Assembly: GCA_036273175.1 (NCBI GenBank)
Contig: DASUIE010000136.1
Span: 1-8,202 of the forward strand
DNA length: 8,202 nt
Reading direction: 5' to 3'
Source: DATARH01 sp036273175
GTDB lineage: Bacteria; Pseudomonadota; Alphaproteobacteria; ATCC43930; CGMCC-115725
Position 1 is the first letter of the stretch. Every line of letters starts with the position of its first letter. Under the pieces are notes generated by a model. It had not been told where the DNA came from. It worked only from the letters and a program-made list of their open reading frames with translations, and searched no databases. The position numbers and the translations under genes were made by a program. This document shows, in pieces, positions 5,963 to 8,202 of the stretch.

Positions 5963-7167
5963 CAGAGCCCCAGCACCGCTTTCGAGACAATGTTCTTCAT
6001 GATCTCGTTGGTTCCGCCATAAATCGAGGCCGCGCGCAGCATCAGGTAGCTGCGGGTCGCGTCGGTCGCCCAGCTCGGCCCCAATTCGGGCTCGTTGCTG
6101 AGCGCCTCGAGCTCCAGCGCCCAGTCCGGCATCGACAGCGGGCCGCCGACATCCATCACCATCTCGCTCGCCGCCTGGAGCAGTTCGGTCCCCTTGACCT
6201 TGAGCACCGAGGAGAGCGGGTCGGGCTTGCCGTCGCGCGCCTTGTCGTGCGCCGAGACGACGCGAAGCTGGGTCAGCTCCAAGGCCGTGATGTCGACCTC
6301 CATCTGCGCGACTCGCTGGCGGAAGGCGAAATCCTCGATCAGCGGCCGGCCGCCCGAGCGGGCGTCGCGCGCCGCCTCCTTGGCAAAGCTGAGCCGCTCC
6401 TTCGAGCGGCCGAGCCGGGCGATGCCGGTACGCTCGTTGCCGAGCAGGAACTTGGCCACGTCCCAGCCCTTGTTTTCCTCGTAGACGCGCATGCCGACCG
6501 GCACGCGCACGTCGTCGAAAAACACCTCGTTCAGATGATGCGTGCCGTCGATCGAGATGATCGGGCGGACCGTGATGCCCGGTGTCTTCATGTCGACGAG
6601 CAAAAAGGTGATGCCTTCCTGCCGCTTCGCGGCGTTGGGGTTGGTGCGCACCAAGAGGAAGCACCAATCGGCCATGTGCGCGGTCGAGGTCCAGATTTTC
6701 TGGCCGTTGACGACGTAGTGGTCGCCCTCGAGCTTCGCCGCGGTCTTGAGCGCGGCGAGGTCGGAGCCGGCGCCGGGCTCGGAGAAGCCCTGGCACCACC
6801 AGTCGTCGACATTCGCGGCGCGCGGCAGAAACCGCTTTTTCTGTTCCTCGGTGCCGAACTGGATCAGCACCGGGCCGATCATCGTGACGTTGAAGACCTG
6901 CATATCGGGTGCGGGCGCCATCTGGTTTTCTTCGAGGAAGATCATGCGCTGGACCGGCGTCCAGCCCGGCCCGCCCCATTGCTTCGGCCAGCTATAGGCC
7001 GCCCAGCCCTGCTTGTTGAGGATGCGCTGCCAGCGGATCGTGTCTTCCTTTTCCGAGCCGTGGCCGAGCCGCATGTTCTCGCGCAGGTCGTCGGGCAGGT
7101 TGTCGCGGTAGAAGGCGCGCAAATCGTCGCGAAACGCCGTTTCTTCCGCGCTGAGGCGAAGGTCCAT
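5962..7167 (-). CDS. Acyl-CoA dehydrogenase, probable catalytic subunit of a heteromeric enzyme
   Basis: A 401-residue protein that would oxidise the alpha-beta bond of an acyl-CoA, passing electrons via FAD to electron-transfer flavoprotein. Domains: N-terminal helices (1-120) with WPKQWGGPGW (60-69); beta domain with FSEPGAGSDLA (128-138) and GQKIWTSTAHMADW (155-168), which contact FAD and substrate; and a C-terminal helical domain. Glu245 in LLGNERTGIAR (241-251) sits where isovaleryl-CoA dehydrogenase and mycobacterial ChsE-type enzymes carry the catalytic base. The alternative MCAD position is Gly384 in SIYGGTNEI (381-389). The R-x-QFG FAD motif is replaced by ARSGGRPLIED and is found in the partner instead. 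ATG 7167 begins a canonical MDLRLSAEE start; a frame extending upstream to 7314 has no family similarity. The SD is weak (GGGGA). It is the first gene of the operon, divergent from the OsmC gene. A substrate larger than a plain fatty acyl-CoA is plausible but inferred. Confidence 0.93.
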   Translation of the reverse strand: MDLRLSAEETAFRDDLRAFYRDNLPDDLRENMRLGHGSEKEDTIRWQRILNKQGWAAYSWPKQWGGPGWTPVQRMIFLEENQMAPAPDMQVFNVTMIGPVLIQFGTEEQKKRFLPRAANVDDWWCQGFSEPGAGSDLAALKTAAKLEGDHYVVNGQKIWTSTAHMADWCFLLVRTNPNAAKRQEGITFLLVDMKTPGITVRPIISIDGTHHLNEVFFDDVRVPVGMRVYEENKGWDVAKFLLGNERTGIARLGRSKERLSFAKEAARDARSGGRPLIEDFAFRQRVAQMEVDITALELTQLRVVSAHDKARDGKPDPLSSVLKVKGTELLQAASEMVMDVGGPLSMPDWALELEALSNEPELGPSWATDATRSYLMLRAASIYGGTNEIMKNIVSKAVLGL

Positions 7168-7312
7168 GAGCCGGTTCCCCGTTCCGCCCCCGAAGGGGCC
7201 AAAGCGGGACTGTTTTATACGCACTCGGTTTTGCCGGTAACCCCCCTTTCGCGCCGCGACGGCCGCGCCGATCGTGCTATCGTCGCGTGCTTCGACAACG
7301 TGCGGGGTCATC
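7168..7312. promoter_or_regulatory. Divergent promoter region, dehydrogenase operon versus OsmC/monooxygenase operon
   Basis: The minus strand shows a good -10-like TATAAA at 7214-7219, with a poor TTAC-containing -35 about 15-17 bp upstream. Initiation near 7207 would give a leader of about 40 nt. The plus strand offers only a weak TATCGT at about 7279-7284. No clear palindromic operator is seen apart from the leader hairpin listed separately. Confidence 0.45.
7186..7199 (-). other. cUUCGg tetraloop hairpin in the dehydrogenase mRNA leader
   Basis: On the minus strand, GCCCC-TTCG-GGGGC forms a 5-bp GC stem closed by a C(UUCG)G tetraloop, one of the most stable RNA hairpins known. It lies 19-32 nt upstream of the ATG at 7167 and close to the inferred transcript 5' end. 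It lacks a following T run, so it is not a terminator. It could stabilise the mRNA end or keep the start region open; this is inference. Confidence 0.4.
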
Positions 7313-7822
7313 ATGGACAGCAGCAGGCTGCGCGAGCTTCAGGCGCCGCTGAAGGAGAAGTACCGCGGCGACCCGGAGGCGGCGGTGGTGACGCTGCGGG
7401 CGCACGGCGACCTCGCCGACGGCGCGATCGCCTGCAAGGTCGAGACCGGTCGCGCGCTGGTCGAAGCGGGGCTGCACCCCGCGACCGGCGGCAGCGGGCT
7501 CGAAGCCTGCTCCGGCGACATGCTGCTGGAGGCGCTGGTCGCCTGCGCCGGGGTGACGCTCAAGGCGGTGGCGACGGCGATCGACTTCAAGCTCAAGGGC
7601 GGCTCGGTCAGCGCCGAGGGCGACCTCGACTTCCGCGGCACGCTCGGCGTCGACCGCGCCGCGCCGGTCGGTTTCCGCGACATCCGGCTCAGCTTCACCC
7701 TCGACACCGACGAGCCCGAGGAACGGCGCGACAGCCTGTTGAAGCTGACCGAACGCTATTGCGTCGTGCTCCAGACGCTGCGCGGCGCGCCGCAGCTGAC
7801 CGCGGCGATCGAGACCGCGTGA
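7313..7822 (+). CDS. OsmC/Ohr family thiol-dependent peroxidase-like protein
   Basis: A 169-residue protein of the OsmC fold. ATG 7313 is preferred over an in-frame GTG at 7274 because the extra residues (LSSRASTTCGVI) do not fit the family; its SD is weak (GGGG, about 5 nt away). Family features: a central TGGSGLEACSGDMLLEALVACAG stretch with Cys78 in VACAGVTL, and Cys150 in TERYCVVLQTL. These correspond to the redox cysteine pair that reduces organic hydroperoxides in OsmC and Ohr. Between them lie the antiparallel strands LKGGSVSAEGDLDF and VGFRDIRLSFTLD. Additional Cys41 and Cys66 are not part of the usual pair. Family members are cytoplasmic dimers, but many OsmC-like proteins outside the OsmC and Ohr branches have no proven substrate. 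Its stop is 7 bp before the flavin monooxygenase start, so the two are likely co-transcribed. Removing peroxide by-products of an uncoupled monooxygenase would be a sensible, unproven role. Confidence 0.85.
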   Translation: MDSSRLRELQAPLKEKYRGDPEAAVVTLRAHGDLADGAIACKVETGRALVEAGLHPATGGSGLEACSGDMLLEALVACAGVTLKAVATAIDFKLKGGSVSAEGDLDFRGTLGVDRAAPVGFRDIRLSFTLDTDEPEERRDSLLKLTERYCVVLQTLRGAPQLTAAIETA

Positions 7823-7829
7823 GAGCGGC

Positions 7830-8202
7830 GTGACCGAACGGCTCGACGCGGCGATCGTCGGCGCCGGATTTGCCGGGCTCTACATGCTTTACCGGCTGCG
7901 CGGGCTCGGCCTCGCCGTGCGGATATACGAGGCCGGCGACGGCATCGGCGGCACCTGGTACTGGAACCGCTATCCCGGCGCGCGCTGCGATGTCGAGAGC
8001 ATGGACTACTCCTACTCGTTCTCGGACGAGTTGCAGCAGGAGTGGCACTGGACCGAGCGGTATTCGTCGCAGCCGGAGATCCTGCGGTACATCAGCCACG
8101 TCGCCGACCGCTTCGATCTGCGCCGCGATATCCGGCTATCGACGCGAGTGACGGAAGCCGCGTTCGACGAGGCGGCGGGGCGATGGACGATTCGTACCGA
8201 CA
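7830..8202 (+). CDS. Baeyer-Villiger-type FAD-dependent monooxygenase, N-terminal 124 codons (3' truncated by window)
   Basis: GTG 7830 is the likely start (GAGAG 4 nt upstream, the FAD-binding strand begins at once, and no other in-frame start fits); the frame stays open to the window edge. Visible: the FAD dinucleotide-binding motif VGAGFAG (10-16), Glu34 ending the second strand of the Rossmann fold, and the class B signature GIGGTWYWNRYPGARCDVES (38-57). Asp54 matches Asp66 of Thermobifida phenylacetone monooxygenase, a residue near the flavin. MDYSYSF and QEWHWTERYSSQPEILRYISHVADRFDLR (69-98) are nearly residue-for-residue those of phenylacetone monooxygenase. Such enzymes use NADPH and O2 to turn ketones into esters or lactones. 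The BVMO fingerprint FxGxxxHxxxWP and the NADPH domain lie outside the window, so the enzyme cannot be called complete. It follows the OsmC gene by 7 bp, an operon pair. Confidence 0.92.
   Translation, partial: MTERLDAAIVGAGFAGLYMLYRLRGLGLAVRIYEAGDGIGGTWYWNRYPGARCDVESMDYSYSFSDELQQEWHWTERYSSQPEILRYISHVADRFDLRRDIRLSTRVTEAAFDEAAGRWTIRTD

Noticed and set aside
4835..6979. The frame of the downstream dehydrogenase stays open for 714 codons, suggesting a fusion protein.
   Set aside because: The extra N-terminal part is out of frame with the real upstream dehydrogenase and shows no domain. The ATG at 5962 starts a canonical family N-terminus.
7168..7314. An N-terminal extension of the first dehydrogenase to 7314.
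   Set aside because: It covers the TATAAA box and hairpin, has no family similarity, and would overlap the OsmC start.
6247..7833. A 528-codon plus-strand open frame antisense to the first dehydrogenase.
   Set aside because: Arg/Ala/Asp-rich shadow translation overlapping two well-supported genes in other frames; no motif.
1..8202. Search for CRISPR repeats, tRNA or rRNA genes, insertion-sequence ends, direct-repeat attachment sites, phage defence or retron-like structures.
   Set aside because: By eye, no regularly spaced repeats, tRNA-like cloverleaf, transposase or integrase motifs, or reverse transcriptase motifs were found. The window is metabolic apart from the papain-fold gene.

Overview
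The window is a GC-rich (roughly two-thirds G+C by eye) bacterial chromosome segment. Strong G/C bias at third codon positions, AGGAG-type ribosome binding sites and a dense set of acyl-CoA catabolism genes suggest a soil or aquatic alphaproteobacterium. That placement is inference. No rRNA, tRNA, CRISPR array, transposase or insertion sequence is visible.

Layout, left to right. Positions 1-468 (+) hold the C-terminal part of an octopine/nopaline-type opine dehydrogenase, cut by the window edge. Running back towards it on the minus strand is a two-gene unit: a crotonase (enoyl-CoA hydratase/isomerase) superfamily protein at 707-1471 and a 73-residue two-helix membrane protein at 472-693. A 75-bp divergent region separates that unit from a plus-strand pair: a PEP mutase/isocitrate lyase superfamily protein (1547-2371) and a CaiB/BaiF class III CoA-transferase (2414-3565). 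Next comes a lone minus-strand gene for a papain-like cysteine-peptidase-fold protein (3705-4448). It has its own strong SD and its own intrinsic terminator (3644-3690) and looks functionally unrelated to its neighbours. A gene-free stretch of about 385 bp follows, ending in a second intrinsic terminator (4794-4823). This closes a two-gene acyl-CoA dehydrogenase operon (4835-5962 and 5962-7167, minus) whose reading frames overlap by one base. Divergently, on the plus strand, lie an OsmC-family thiol peroxidase-like gene (7313-7822) and, 7 bp later, the first 124 codons of a Baeyer-Villiger flavin monooxygenase very like phenylacetone monooxygenase (7830 to the window end).

How the genes may work together (inference). 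The CoA-transferase could load an organic acid onto CoA, the crotonase could transform the thioester, and the PEP mutase/ICL-family enzyme could make or break a C-C bond in a small 2-oxo or hydroxy acid. The two dehydrogenases look like the complementary subunits of a heteromeric acyl-CoA dehydrogenase, an arrangement known from mycobacterial sterol side-chain degradation. The Baeyer-Villiger enzyme would insert oxygen next to a ketone. Together this suggests catabolism of a ketone-bearing or branched/alicyclic carbon source, but no substrate can be read from the sequence.

The most unusual points are: a crotonase that keeps its oxyanion-hole residues but has lost both canonical catalytic glutamates; the split of catalytic and FAD-binding motifs between the two dehydrogenases; and the orphan papain-fold gene, which looks like an independently transcribed insertion.
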